Shown here: piece by piece, positions 19,027 through 29,730 of the stretch
Layout of the letters: every line of letters begins with the position of its first letter
Numbering within the stretch: the first letter of the stretch is position 1
Origin: Candidatus Methanosphaera massiliense
Lineage (GTDB): Archaea > Methanobacteriota > Methanobacteria > Methanobacteriales > Methanobacteriaceae
Reading direction: 5' to 3'
Length of the DNA stretch: 64,000 bases
Assembly (NCBI RefSeq): GCF_028890305.1
Contig: NZ_JARBXM010000001.1
Span: 1,344,501 to 1,408,500, forward strand
Program-made: the position numbers and the translations under genes
Notes under the pieces: generated by a model
Told to the model about the DNA's origin: nothing
The model's database searches: none
What the model saw: only the letters and a program-made list of their open reading frames with translations

Positions 19027-21393
19027 TTATGCTGTGTAATTCCCTGCTACTACTAATTTATTATTTTTTATTGTGTTACCTCTTGTTTTGAAGTCCTCTA
19101 CTTTGCTTTTATTTATTACATCTGGATAATCTTTAGAGAGTATGTTATTTGTTATTATATTATTAATAATTCTTGTATGTACTGTGGCATAGCTATTTAT
19201 TATTCCACAGTATGTTGCTTCATTGTATTTAATTGTATTCTTATTTATCATTACTTTTTCACTGTACATATCGAGAATAGCTGTAGCTACATCTCCATAG
19301 TTTGAAAGAATCCTATTACTGGTTATATTAATATTTTCTGATGCTCTAAGGAATATAGCTACTCCTCTTTCTCCATAATTATATTCTAAAAGATTGTTCA
19401 TTATTAAACAATTTGTATTAGAGCATAAAACTGTTCCACCATCAGCAGCTCTATTATTAAATATATCATTCTTTAGTATGCGTGTAGTATATCCATAATC
19501 TGATATTGCTCCACCTTCATAATCTGCATAATTATCGTAGATATCATTATTATTTATTGTTAGTTTTTGTGAATTATCATCATTATATATTGCTCCGCCT
19601 TCATTTGCACTATTATCTGAGATGTTATTGTATTTTATTGTAGTTTGATATCCATAATTTCTTATTCCACCACCAACATTATATAAAGATTCATTATCAT
19701 CATCTAAATCATCCACAGCTTCATTATAAGATATATTATTATAAGCTATTTTTGTGTACCTTGAGTTGTTGAGATTTATACCAGCACCAGCACTTGCTTT
19801 ATTGAATTCTATGCTATTAGCATTAATCATGTTGTTGTAACCTGTAATATACATGGCTCCTCCTTCTTTTTTTGCAACATTATCTGTTATTTTATTATTT
19901 GTAATATTTGAAAGTGAGCTTTTCAGGTATATTGCTCCTCCATATTCTGCTTTGTTGTAGTTAATATTGTTATTCTTTATTAGAATGTTTGATGTTTTCC
20001 AGTTGTTAATTGCTCCACCATAATTGGATGCTATGTTATTTTGGAGGGTGTTATTTGTTATTTGTGTGTATGTTCCTATGTTATAGATTGCTCCTCCACT
20101 GGTATCTGCTGTATTGTAGTTAATGTTATTGTTTGATAGTGTAATGTTTTTTCCTTTGATATATACTGCTCCGTAATTTGCCTTATTACTTGTTATGTTA
20201 TTATCTATGATTGTTGTATCTATTGCATTCCAGTTACTGATTGCTCCACCGATACTATCTGCTATATTGTATGTGAATTCATTATGTATTATGTTTGTAT
20301 TGGTTCCCAAGTTATCGATTCCTGCTCCATTATTTGCATAGTTATTTGTAAAGTTGTTTTCTTGTATATAGTTATCATGTCCTATGACGAATACTGATCC
20401 ACCACTATATCGGGCATTGTTACTATTAAAACCATTATCATATATGTTTACAGAGTTTCCTCGATAGTATATTGCTCCACCGTAGTTTGCTTCATTAGAT
20501 TCTATATTGTTATAATTTATTGTTACATCATCAGTATTCCAGTTGCTTATTGCTCCTCCAAGTGTATTAGCATTGTTATAATAGAATGTATTGTCAGTTA
20601 TTTGTGTTTGTGTTCCCTGATTATTTATTGCTCCTCCACTATATTTAGCAGAGTTATATGTTAATGTATTACTGGTTAATCTGTTGTTGTCTCCTTTAAT
20701 GTAGACTGCACCAGCATATCTGGCATTATTATTCTCAAACCTGTTAGAAGTTATCTTATTATTATCTCCATTTATATATACTGCTCCACCAAGATAGCCA
20801 GTGTTATCTTTAAATGTATTATAATAAAGCACTGTATTATCAGCAGTATTATGTATAGCTCCTCCAGTATTTCCTTTAAAGTCTCTGAATTCAATATTAT
20901 ATATAGAAATTTTACCATTTATGATATTAAAACAAGTGGTTTTATCATTTCCATCTAGAATAACATTGCTATTACCTCTAATAGTCAGCGTTACATCTTC
21001 GTCAAAGGTTACAGAACTGTTTACATCATAAGTACCTGATTCTATGTATACTACTGAGTTGTTATATTCCGGGTATTTTAGGGTATTTAATCCATAGCCG
21101 TATGACCATGCATCGTAACTACTTCTGCCACTATTATAACTAGAGCCATCAGGGGATATGTAGTATGTCCTACTTGATTGCTTTATATTCTTATTTGAAG
21201 TTGTTTTTGTTTTATTTACAGTATTATTCTTTTCAATTTTAACATGAGAATCAGTTATTACGTGACTAGTACTAGTATGGTTTACGTTAGTACCTGTATC
21301 ATTAGTACTTGTAGCACTTGTTGCTGTTATTCCCATTATTAGTATGAAAATCATTAATACAGTGAATGTTATCAGTTTTTTATGATCTTTCAT
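19027..21393 (-). CDS. adhesin-like parallel beta-helix protein 2
   Basis: 788 residues with a signal peptide almost identical to that of the preceding entry, including the following HTSTSHV and KTTSNKN linker. The beta-helix carries many GGAIYN / GGAINNW / NNAN turns, and after about residue 560 the repeats become less regular and more acidic (DDLDDDNES, YADYEGGAISDYG). It ends in KNNKLVVAGNYTA with no anchor. The start at 21393 has AGGAGA upstream. It is probably exported and held in or on the pseudomurein wall by an unknown mode. Confidence 0.9.
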   Translation of the reverse strand: MKDHKKLITFTVLMIFILIMGITATSATSTNDTGTNVNHTSTSHVITDSHVKIEKNNTVNKTKTTSNKNIKQSSRTYYISPDGSSYNSGRSSYDAWSYGYGLNTLKYPEYNNSVVYIESGTYDVNSSVTFDEDVTLTIRGNSNVILDGNDKTTCFNIINGKISIYNIEFRDFKGNTGGAIHNTADNTVLYYNTFKDNTGYLGGAVYINGDNNKITSNRFENNNARYAGAVYIKGDNNRLTSNTLTYNSAKYSGGAINNQGTQTQITDNTFYYNNANTLGGAISNWNTDDVTINYNNIESNEANYGGAIYYRGNSVNIYDNGFNSNNARYSGGSVFVIGHDNYIQENNFTNNYANNGAGIDNLGTNTNIIHNEFTYNIADSIGGAISNWNAIDTTIIDNNITSNKANYGAVYIKGKNITLSNNNINYNTADTSGGAIYNIGTYTQITNNTLQNNIASNYGGAINNWKTSNILIKNNNINYNKAEYGGAIYLKSSLSNITNNKITDNVAKKEGGAMYITGYNNMINANSIEFNKASAGAGINLNNSRYTKIAYNNISYNEAVDDLDDDNESLYNVGGGIRNYGYQTTIKYNNISDNSANEGGAIYNDDNSQKLTINNNDIYDNYADYEGGAISDYGYTTRILKNDIFNNRAADGGTVLCSNTNCLIMNNLLEYNYGERGVAIFLRASENINITSNRILSNYGDVATAILDMYSEKVMINKNTIKYNEATYCGIINSYATVHTRIINNIITNNILSKDYPDVINKSKVEDFKTRGNTIKNNKLVVAGNYTA
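19999..20294 (-). repeat. near-identical block shared with 17411-17706
   Basis: Partner of the block described at 17411. Both encode the same run of beta-helix turns (GGAIYNIGTYTQITNNTLQN and neighbours). Confidence 0.88.
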
Positions 21394-21579
21394 ATTTATC
21401 TCCTACTAAAAAAAGAGTTTTTGAATAATTTTTTTTAGAATTTAATTTTATTAATCTCTATTTAATTAATTATTCTATGATTAATACAATTCATTCTAAA
21501 TATCTTAATAGTATATAACTAATTATTTAGATTTATCGGATATTTCCTGAATTAATCATTTTAAATTAATTTTTTTAGT

Positions 21580-21620
21580 TAATAATTATTATTTTTTTAA
21601 TTTTATAAATAGTTGAGTAG
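21580..21620 (-). promoter_or_regulatory. shared adhesin promoter, copy 2
   Basis: TTTTATAAATAGTTGAGTAG at 21601-21620, preceded by an AT-rich AATAATTATTATTTTTTTAA. Read on the minus strand the TATA box is about 208 bp before the ATG at 21393. Confidence 0.65.
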
Positions 21621-21676
21621 GATTATCTGAACTGGTTTTTATATAAAAAAAGTAGAAATGAGGAGGTTATATTTTT

Positions 21677-23776
21677 TTATTCATAGTTATTGTTTTTCAT
21701 TGTGTTTCCTGTTATGGTTGTGTAGTGTGTTCCGTCTTTTATTATTACTTCCTGGTTGTTTCCCAGTAGTTTATTATCGATTATCATGTTATTGGTGATT
21801 TGGGTGTTGTTTGTTTCTTTATTGTATATGGTTCCCTTTGTGAAGGCATTATTATAGGTTATGTTGTTGTCTGTTATCTGAATGTTTTCTGCTGTTTTAC
21901 TGTATATTGCACTTCCTAGTCTTGCATCGTTTTCTGTTATGGTGTTGTTTTTGATGATTGCATTATCCGTGTTTTCCGTGTATATTGCTCCGCCGTATTC
22001 TGCCAGGTTGTTTTCTATAGTGTTTTGTGTTATGTTCAGGTTTTGGGAGCCTTTATTATATATTGCTCCTCCTAGTTCTGTATTATAACTGTTTTTTTCA
22101 TTGTATTTTGCCGTGTTGTATGTTATGTTGTTTTCTGTTATGGTTATTTTGTTTGCTGTTTGTTCTACTGCTACAGCTCCTCCATGTGTTGCATTGTTTT
22201 CTGTTATAATGTTTTGTCTTATGATTATGTTTTTTCCGGTAATGTATATTGCTCCGCCCTTATTATATGCTGTATTATATGAGATATTGTTGTATGTTAT
22301 AGTGGATTGTGAGCCTTTCAGATGTATTGATCCGCCATAAGCTGCCTTATTATAGCTTAAGGTATTATTGTTTATCAGTGTATTTGCATCATTCCAGTTA
22401 TTTATTGCTCCTCCATAGTTAGATGCTGTATTATAGATGATAATATTATCTGTTATTATTGTACCTGATGCTATGTTAAATATTGCTCCTCCACTGGCAA
22501 ATGCCGTGTTATTGTTTATCGTGTTGGATTCTATCCTAGTATTTCTTCCTCTAAGATATATTGCCCCGTAACCTGCATTGTTATTGTTTATATTATTGTC
22601 TGTTATGGTAGTGTTTATTGCATTCCAGTTACTTACAGCTCCTCCTATGCTGCTGGCAGTGTTACCTGTGAAGTTATTATCTGTTATTGTAGTGTTTGTT
22701 CCTAGATTGTTTACTCCTGCACCGTTTTTTGCACTGTTACTTGTGAAATTGTTTTCCTGTACACTGTTATCCTGTCCTATGATAAATAAGGATCCGCCAC
22801 TGCGATTGGCATTGTTATCTCTGAAATTGTTATCTGTGGTTTTTAAGTTGTCTCCACGGTAGTAGATTGCTCCGCCATAGTTTGCATTATTATCCTCTAA
22901 CTGGTTATCCTCTATTATGGTATTGTTAGTGTTCCAGTTACTTATAGCTCCTCCCAGTGTACGGGCATTATTGCTGATGAATGTATTGTCAGTTATCAGT
23001 GTCATTGCTGCCTGATTATTCACTGCTCCGCCGCTATATGTTGCATTATTCTCCCTGAATATGTTATCTGTCAATTGATTGTCACTACCTCTAAAATATA
23101 CTGCACCAGCATAGTCTGCATAATTACCATTGAAACTGTTAAAAGTTACATTGTTGCCAGTTCCATTAATGTAAACTGCTCCTCCAATCTTAGCATGGTT
23201 AGAAGAGAACGTGTTATTAGATATTATAGTATTGTTAGCACGGCTACATATAACTCCGCCGGTACCGCCATTAAAGTTCTGGAATTTAATATTATGGATG
23301 GATATAGTACCATTTAGTATGTTGAAGCATTGTGTCTGGTTACCTCCATCTAACACAACATTATCTGCTCCCTCAATTCTGAGAGTCATATCCTCATCAA
23401 ATGTTACAGAACTATTAACGTTATATGTTCCAGGCTGTATGTATACTACTGAATTATTATATCTGCTATCTTTTAATGTGTTTAATCCATAATCATAGGA
23501 CCATGCACTGTCAATACTACCGCCAGTGTTATTACTGGAGCCGTCCGTGGATATGTAGTATGATTTTTCTGCCTGTTTTTTAGTATTCTTTTCTTCCTGT
23601 GTTACTTTTACCTTATCTGCAGTACTTACTGTATCATTATTAACATTGGAGTTTTCAATTAAACTACTATAATCCGGACTGATACCGGTATCATTAGTGT
23701 CTGTAGCACTAATCGCTGACACTCCTGCTATTAATATGAAAAGCAGAGTAACTGCATAAATTAATAGTTTATTCAT
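21677..23776 (-). CDS. adhesin-like parallel beta-helix protein 3
   Basis: 699 residues, signal peptide about 1-25 (LIYAVTLLFILIAGVSAISA). It is the most diverged of the five: the linker has acidic/Lys stretches (TADKVKVTQEEKNTKKQAEK) before SYYISTDGSSNNTGG, and it uses more GC-rich codons than its neighbours. The beta-helix region has the same turn pattern (GGAVNNQAAMT, GGAISNWNTNN). It ends at TMKNNNYE with no anchor. Long antisense open frames across it are by-products of the repeat composition. Confidence 0.9.
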   Translation of the reverse strand: MNKLLIYAVTLLFILIAGVSAISATDTNDTGISPDYSSLIENSNVNNDTVSTADKVKVTQEEKNTKKQAEKSYYISTDGSSNNTGGSIDSAWSYDYGLNTLKDSRYNNSVVYIQPGTYNVNSSVTFDEDMTLRIEGADNVVLDGGNQTQCFNILNGTISIHNIKFQNFNGGTGGVICSRANNTIISNNTFSSNHAKIGGAVYINGTGNNVTFNSFNGNYADYAGAVYFRGSDNQLTDNIFRENNATYSGGAVNNQAAMTLITDNTFISNNARTLGGAISNWNTNNTIIEDNQLEDNNANYGGAIYYRGDNLKTTDNNFRDNNANRSGGSLFIIGQDNSVQENNFTSNSAKNGAGVNNLGTNTTITDNNFTGNTASSIGGAVSNWNAINTTITDNNINNNNAGYGAIYLRGRNTRIESNTINNNTAFASGGAIFNIASGTIITDNIIIYNTASNYGGAINNWNDANTLINNNTLSYNKAAYGGSIHLKGSQSTITYNNISYNTAYNKGGAIYITGKNIIIRQNIITENNATHGGAVAVEQTANKITITENNITYNTAKYNEKNSYNTELGGAIYNKGSQNLNITQNTIENNLAEYGGAIYTENTDNAIIKNNTITENDARLGSAIYSKTAENIQITDNNITYNNAFTKGTIYNKETNNTQITNNMIIDNKLLGNNQEVIIKDGTHYTTITGNTMKNNNYE

Positions 23777-23984
23777 ATTATAATTCCTATAAAGAAAGAA
23801 GAGATTTAGATTATGAAAATTATAAGATTCTAAAAATATTTCTTTCTCTATTTATTTTATTTAATACTCTAAAATTAAATGAAAATATAAAATAGATTTC
23901 ATCACATGTGTATATATAAATAAGAGACTATACACACAATAATATTAAAATCCATTTTATTAAAGTAAACATTTATTCTATGTT

Positions 23985-24024
23985 AAATAATATTATCAAT
24001 TTAATTTTATAAATAGTTAATAGA
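23985..24024 (-). promoter_or_regulatory. shared adhesin promoter, copy 3
   Basis: AATAATATTATCAATTTAA followed by TTTTATAAATAGTTAATAG (TATA core 24005-24014). It is about 229 bp before the ATG at 23776 on the minus strand. Confidence 0.65.
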
Positions 24025-24127
24025 TATGCCATCTAATCATGAAAAGAATAGTAAAATAATATATGACATATACATCACTTATAAGAAAATAAGGGAGGTT
24101 AAAAGGGGAGAAGAATATATTTATATT

Positions 24128-26755
24128 TTATTGATAAAATTCCTGATTGATATTATTTTTTATCGTGTTACCTGATATTTTTGTATTACTTGTACCGACT
24201 TTTATTATCACGTTAGAATTTCCACCAGATAATGAATTTCCAGTTATTTTATTGTTTATAATTTTAGTATTAGTTGTATCTTTATTGTATATAATACCGC
24301 TACTATATACTTGATTATTCTGTATCCTATTATTTGATATTTTCACATTATTTCCTGCATCATTATATATTGCTACTCCATCATATCCACTGTTATCAGT
24401 GAAGTTGTTATATGCAATGTTAACATTAGGCGTGACCATTGTACAGATTCCTGCACCTCTACCAGCATAATTGCCTGTGAATTTATTATATGTTACTGTT
24501 AATCTGTTTGATTCACAGTTATAGATAGCTCCTCCCTTAGCCTCTAAAGTTAGATAATCATAAATACTAAAGCCATCATCTTCATAATCTTTGTATTCAT
24601 TATAGTCAATATCATTTTCATCAAGATATCCTTCATTAGCTGTATTATCATTAAATTCATTATGTGTGATTGTTGTATTAGCTGCTATCATTTCAAGTGC
24701 TATTGCTCCGCCTTGTCCAGCACCATTTTCATATAATTTATTTCCTTTAATTATGTTATTTTCACCACCAATGTATATAGCACCTCCAGTACGAGCTTCA
24801 TTTGATGATAATTTATTATTAGTTATGTTCGTATAATCTCCTAAATTATCTATTGCTCCACCAGAATAATTGGCATAATTGTTATTAATCGTATTATTGT
24901 CTATTCTAGCAAATTTAGAGAAGAATACTTCTATTGCTCCTCCTGATTGGCTTGCTTGGTTATAATTAATTTTATTTTCTGTTATTGTGGTTTTTGTAGA
25001 GTAATCTACGATTGCTCCTCCACATCCTTTATATGAGTATTGACCGTCATCATTTGGATATGTTTCTCTTGTTCTGTTTACAAAGTTGTTAGTCATGTTG
25101 TTTTTTGATATTAATGTGTTTTTTGAATTGTAGTTTATTATTGCTCCTCCACTGCTTGCATTGTTGTATGATAAATCATTTAATGTGATTTTATTATAGT
25201 TACCTATATTATACAATGCTCCTCCGTCAATATCACCATAATTGTATCTTATAGTGTTATGTGTTATATTGGAGTTTGAACTTTTAAGATATACTGCACC
25301 ACCATAAGTAGCGTTGTTATAGTTTAGTTTATTATCCTTGATTAACACGTTTGAGGCTTGCCAGTTGTTGATTGCTCCACCATGATTAGATGCATTGTTA
25401 TGATTTATTGTATTGTTTATAATCTGTGTATCTATTCCTATGTTAAATATTGCTCCGCCACTAATATCTGCTGTATTATAGTTTATAATGTTTTTAGTTA
25501 ATTTTATATTTCTTCCCTTAACGTATACTGCTCCAAAGTTAGCATTGCTGCCTGTTATATTATTAGATGTGATAGTTGTATCCTCTGCATTCCAGTTATT
25601 TATAGCTGCTCCAACACTGTTCACTGTATTTTTTGTGAATTTATTATCATTTATTTCAGTATTTGTTCCCAGATTATTTACTCCTGCACCATTATTTGCA
25701 GTGTTCTGTGTGAATTCATTCTTTAGTATTTGATTGTCTTGACCTATTACAAATATTGATCCTCCACTGTATCTTGCATTATTTTCTCTGAATTTATTAT
25801 CTGTTATATTCACACTGTTTCCACGATAGTATATTGCTCCACCATAGTTTGCTTCATTATTTTTAATCGTGTTGTTCCTAATTATTATATCATCTGTGTT
25901 CCAGTTGCTTATAGCTCCTCCTAGTGTATATGCATTGTTATTCTGGATGTTATTATTTATTACCTGTGTATTTGTTCCCTGATTATTAATTGCTCCTCCA
26001 CTGTACTTTGCTACATTATATGATAGGGTATTGTTTTTTAATTGATTATCAATTCCTTTAACATACACTGCACCAGCATAGGATGCCTGATTTTCTTTGA
26101 AGACATTACCTGTTAACTTATTATTATCACCATTAACATAGATTGCTCCACCAAGCTTAGCAGTATTATATGAAAAAGTATTATTATAAACTACTGTATT
26201 ATTAGCAGTGTTATGTATTACTCCACCAGTATTACCATTGAAATTTACGAATTTAATACCACGGATAGTTATTTTACCATTCACAATATTATAACAGGAA
26301 GTCTTATTTCTTCCATCCAATATAACATTACCATTACCTATAATACTGAGAGTTGTTTTCTTATTGAAGGTTACAGTACTATTAACATGATATGTTCCCG
26401 GCTGAAGATATACCTCTGAATTATTATAATAACTATTCTTAAGCGTGTTTAATCCATAACTATATGACCATGCATCATAACTACTTCTACCACTATTATA
26501 ACTAGAGCCATCAGTAGATATGTAATACGTGTTACCATATTGTTTTAAATTCTTATTAGAAGTTGTTGATTTAGTTTTATTTACAGTATTTAGTTTTTCA
26601 ACATTAACATGAGTATCGGTTGCCACACTACTACTAGTATGATTTACATTACTTGTTGTATCATTAGTACTTGTAGCACTAGCAGCTGATACTCCTATTA
26701 TTAGTATGAAAATCATTAAAACTGTAAATGTCACCAGTTTTTTATATGTTTTCAT
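24128..26755 (-). CDS. adhesin-like parallel beta-helix protein 4
   Basis: 875 residues, the longest of the set. Signal peptide about 1-28 (KLVTFTVLMIFILIIGVSAASA), Asn/Thr/Ser linker, NTYYISTDGSS block, then beta-helix turns to the end. Two acidic insertions interrupt the helix: TRETYPNDDGQYSYKGCGG (about 545-565) and EGYLDENDIDYNEYKDYEDDG (about 695-720), probably loops on the outer face. It ends KNNINQEFYQ without an anchor. Signal peptide and first domain closely match proteins 1 and 2. Confidence 0.9.
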   Translation of the reverse strand: MKTYKKLVTFTVLMIFILIIGVSAASATSTNDTTSNVNHTSSSVATDTHVNVEKLNTVNKTKSTTSNKNLKQYGNTYYISTDGSSYNSGRSSYDAWSYSYGLNTLKNSYYNNSEVYLQPGTYHVNSTVTFNKKTTLSIIGNGNVILDGRNKTSCYNIVNGKITIRGIKFVNFNGNTGGVIHNTANNTVVYNNTFSYNTAKLGGAIYVNGDNNKLTGNVFKENQASYAGAVYVKGIDNQLKNNTLSYNVAKYSGGAINNQGTNTQVINNNIQNNNAYTLGGAISNWNTDDIIIRNNTIKNNEANYGGAIYYRGNSVNITDNKFRENNARYSGGSIFVIGQDNQILKNEFTQNTANNGAGVNNLGTNTEINDNKFTKNTVNSVGAAINNWNAEDTTITSNNITGSNANFGAVYVKGRNIKLTKNIINYNTADISGGAIFNIGIDTQIINNTINHNNASNHGGAINNWQASNVLIKDNKLNYNNATYGGAVYLKSSNSNITHNTIRYNYGDIDGGALYNIGNYNKITLNDLSYNNASSGGAIINYNSKNTLISKNNMTNNFVNRTRETYPNDDGQYSYKGCGGAIVDYSTKTTITENKINYNQASQSGGAIEVFFSKFARIDNNTINNNYANYSGGAIDNLGDYTNITNNKLSSNEARTGGAIYIGGENNIIKGNKLYENGAGQGGAIALEMIAANTTITHNEFNDNTANEGYLDENDIDYNEYKDYEDDGFSIYDYLTLEAKGGAIYNCESNRLTVTYNKFTGNYAGRGAGICTMVTPNVNIAYNNFTDNSGYDGVAIYNDAGNNVKISNNRIQNNQVYSSGIIYNKDTTNTKIINNKITGNSLSGGNSNVIIKVGTSNTKISGNTIKNNINQEFYQ

Positions 26756-26939
26756 TTCTAATCTTCCTACTAAAAAAATTGTTAAAAATTTTTTAGATTT
26801 GATTTATTAAATTCTCGTTTAATCATGTTTAATATAATAAAAATCATTTTAATAGTATATTATGATAGTATTATACTGTATAATATCATATATTAATTAA
26901 TATAGAAATTTATTTTATTAAATTAAACTTTTAATGAGA

Positions 26940-26980
26940 TAATTATTAATATCCTCTTTATTCTATAAATAGTTGATTAG
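26940..26980 (-). promoter_or_regulatory. shared adhesin promoter, copy 4
   Basis: TTCTATAAATAGTTGATTAG with the TATA core at 26961-26970, about 206 bp before the ATG at 26755. An upstream TTTTATTAAATTAAACTTTT (about 26911) matches copy 5 closely. Confidence 0.65.
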
Positions 26981-27061
26981 AAAATTTTCATTAAAATTAG
27001 CTTGTTTTAGATAAAAGTGGAGGTTAAGTTGGAAAAGATTTAATATTCTTTTCACTTTCTT

Positions 27062-29335
27062 TTAATAGTCACTATAATAATAATTATTTTTTATAGTGTT
27101 GCCTGAAGTAGTTGTACGAGTAGAACCTGATTCTATTACTATAGCTCCAGAGTTACCACTTCCAATACCATTATTTGTGATTTTATTATTGGTAATTCTT
27201 GTTTTATATGAACGATAGTTGTATATTAGTCCGTTACCTTCCATTTCATTATTTTTAATTGTATTATATGATATACGGGCATTTGTTGTGTATCTTACTG
27301 TTATCATTCCATAATTAGCTATATAATTATCTGTGAATGTATTGCTTGTTATATTTGTATTTTCTCCAGAACAGAATACTATACTGTTAAAGTCACCTTC
27401 ACCAGTATTATCATATAAGTAGTTACCCTTAAAGTTATTCTGTGATATTACTGTTTTAGTACTTGCAGCATAATTTGCTATTATAATTCCATTGTTTACT
27501 TCATTGTAGTTAATATTGTTTCCTATGATTTTTGCCTGATATTCATTAACTATTATAGTTCCTTCATCGGCAATGTTATTGTTTATAGTGTTATTTTTTA
27601 CGAGTAGATTTTTTGAAGGCCATTCATTATACAATACGCTGCCTGAATTGTATGCTTCATTGTATTGTAGGTTGTTTAAATTGATTATATTATTGTTTCC
27701 TATGTTATACACTGCTCCTCCGGAATTCTCTGCATAATTATCGAAGATTGTATTATGTGTTATATTGGAATTTGAACTTTTGAGATATATTGCTCCGCCG
27801 GTAGTTGCATTATTGTACATGATTATATTATCTTTAACCAGAACATATGCTGCATTCCAGTTATTTATTGCTCCACCATAACTTGATGCTGTATTATAGC
27901 TTATTGTATTGTTAATTATCTGTGTTTTTGTTCCAATGTTAAAAATTGCTCCACCACTACTTGTAGCAGTATTACCGTCTATATTATTCTGTGTTAGTTT
28001 AATGTTTTTTCCTTTAACATATACAGCTCCATAACTTGCACTGTTATTTGTTATAGTATTACTTGTTATTGTTGCATCAACAGCATTCCAGTTACTGATT
28101 GCTCCGCCCACACTACTTGCAGTGTTAGATGTGAATTTATTTCCAGATATTACTGTGTTTGTACCAAGATTATTTATTCCAGCACCATTATTAGCATTAT
28201 TATTGCTGAATTGATTTTCCTTTAACTGATTATTTTGTCCTATGACAAATACTGATCCGCCGCTATGCTGAGCTTCATTACTACTGAAATCATTATCATA
28301 TATGTTTACATATTTACCTCTATAGTAAACTGCTCCACCATAGTTTGCCTGATTATAGCTTATAGTATTATATTTTATTGACACACCATTAGTATTCCAG
28401 TTACTTACTGCTCCTCCAAGAGTTCCAGCATTATTATTATAGAATCCATTACTAATTATTCGTGTATATATTCCGAGATTATTTATTGCACCACCACTAT
28501 AATCTGCATTGTTCTCTGACATGTTATTATATCTAACATTGTTAGACTGACCTTTAACATAAACAGCACCACCATAACTAGCACGGTTATACTCAAATGT
28601 GTTCTCTATAAGCTCATTATTATTACCGTTTATATAAACAGCACCACCAATATTAGCATAATTATTAGTGAATTTATTATATCGTAGTATAGTGTTATTT
28701 GCCGTGTTATGTATAGCACCACCATTAGTACCATAGAAGTTTACAAAATTAATGTTATAAATAGATACATTACCATTTACAATATTAAAACAACTATTAC
28801 CCTCATTACCATATAATGTAACATAACCATCACCCCTAATTGTAAGGGTCACTTTCTTATTGAATGTTACAGTACTATTAACATAGTAAGTACCAGACTG
28901 GATATATACCACTGAATTATTATATCTGCTATTTTTAAGTGTGTTTAATCCATAGCCATATGACCAGGCATCATAACTGCTTCTACCACTATTATAACTG
29001 GAACCATCCGTAGATATATAATACGTGTTACCATATTGTTTTAAATTCTTATTAGAAGTTGTTGAACTTGATTTATTTACAGTACCTAGTTTATTATTAT
29101 TCTGAGAACTAACAGCTATATTATCAGTGTTACTAGACTGAACTATATTATTATCAGCACTAGTTGCTGCATCATTAACACAATAAGATGCACTACTATC
29201 AGTATAAGTAGCTACACGACCATTATCATGACTACCAATATCTGTAACGTTAGCAGCACTAATAGCTGATATTCCCATTATTATAATGAAAACCATTGAT
29301 ACTATAAATAATAACATTTTAGAATGATTATTCAT
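27062..29335 (-). CDS. adhesin-like parallel beta-helix protein 5
   Basis: 757 residues with signal peptide about 1-28 (LLFIVSMVFIIIMGISAISA). The linker is longer than in the others (about residues 29-105) and rich in Ser/Asn/Thr. The conserved YYISTDGSS block follows, then beta-helix turns (GGAVYVKGQSNN, GGAINNLG, GGAIYLKSSNSN). The last ~150 residues are less regular. It ends KNNYYYSDY with no anchor. It is the first gene of the tandem array. Confidence 0.9.
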   Translation of the reverse strand: MNNHSKMLLFIVSMVFIIIMGISAISAANVTDIGSHDNGRVATYTDSSASYCVNDAATSADNNIVQSSNTDNIAVSSQNNNKLGTVNKSSSTTSNKNLKQYGNTYYISTDGSSYNSGRSSYDAWSYGYGLNTLKNSRYNNSVVYIQSGTYYVNSTVTFNKKVTLTIRGDGYVTLYGNEGNSCFNIVNGNVSIYNINFVNFYGTNGGAIHNTANNTILRYNKFTNNYANIGGAVYINGNNNELIENTFEYNRASYGGAVYVKGQSNNVRYNNMSENNADYSGGAINNLGIYTRIISNGFYNNNAGTLGGAVSNWNTNGVSIKYNTISYNQANYGGAVYYRGKYVNIYDNDFSSNEAQHSGGSVFVIGQNNQLKENQFSNNNANNGAGINNLGTNTVISGNKFTSNTASSVGGAISNWNAVDATITSNTITNNSASYGAVYVKGKNIKLTQNNIDGNTATSSGGAIFNIGTKTQIINNTISYNTASSYGGAINNWNAAYVLVKDNIIMYNNATTGGAIYLKSSNSNITHNTIFDNYAENSGGAVYNIGNNNIINLNNLQYNEAYNSGSVLYNEWPSKNLLVKNNTINNNIADEGTIIVNEYQAKIIGNNINYNEVNNGIIIANYAASTKTVISQNNFKGNYLYDNTGEGDFNSIVFCSGENTNITSNTFTDNYIANYGMITVRYTTNARISYNTIKNNEMEGNGLIYNYRSYKTRITNNKITNNGIGSGNSGAIVIESGSTRTTTSGNTIKNNYYYSDY

Positions 29336-29487
29336 AGTCTTATCCTACTAAGAAGAAAATTCTTCCTAGATTTTATTTTATTAAATTCTCGATAATCCAA
29401 TGAAAATAATTAATTAATAAATTATTAGAATTTCCACTAATAATATTAAATATATTAACTAGTTATCTGATAATTCTAAAAATTATT

Positions 29488-29552
29488 TCATTAAATTAAG
29501 TTTTACTGAGATAATTAATATTATCAAACTGATTCTATAAATAGTTGATTAA
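29488..29552 (-). promoter_or_regulatory. shared adhesin promoter, copy 5
   Basis: TTCTATAAATAGTTGATTAA with the TATA core at 29533-29542, about 198 bp before the ATG at 29335. The flanking TTTTATTAAATTAAGTTTTA and GATAATTAATATTATCAAA resemble copies 3 and 4. The rest of 29336-29730 is AT-rich and holds no gene. Confidence 0.65.
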
Positions 29553-29730
29553 AATTCAATCCCTTTAAATTCTATGAAAATTAAAGAAAATAAATTATAA
29601 AAGAAATAAGAGCATTAACTGTGTTATTTAATATAATAAAACTATTTATCATAAAAATAGAGATATAGATTTAGAAAAATTATATGGATAAATGTCAAAT
29701 TAAAAGAAGATAATAGAGAATAGTTATTGT

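Noticed and set aside
21882-23492. Several plus-strand frames of 60-94 residues opposite the adhesin genes
   Set aside because: They are by-products of the repetitive beta-helix codons on the other strand and have no ribosome sites or recognisable content.
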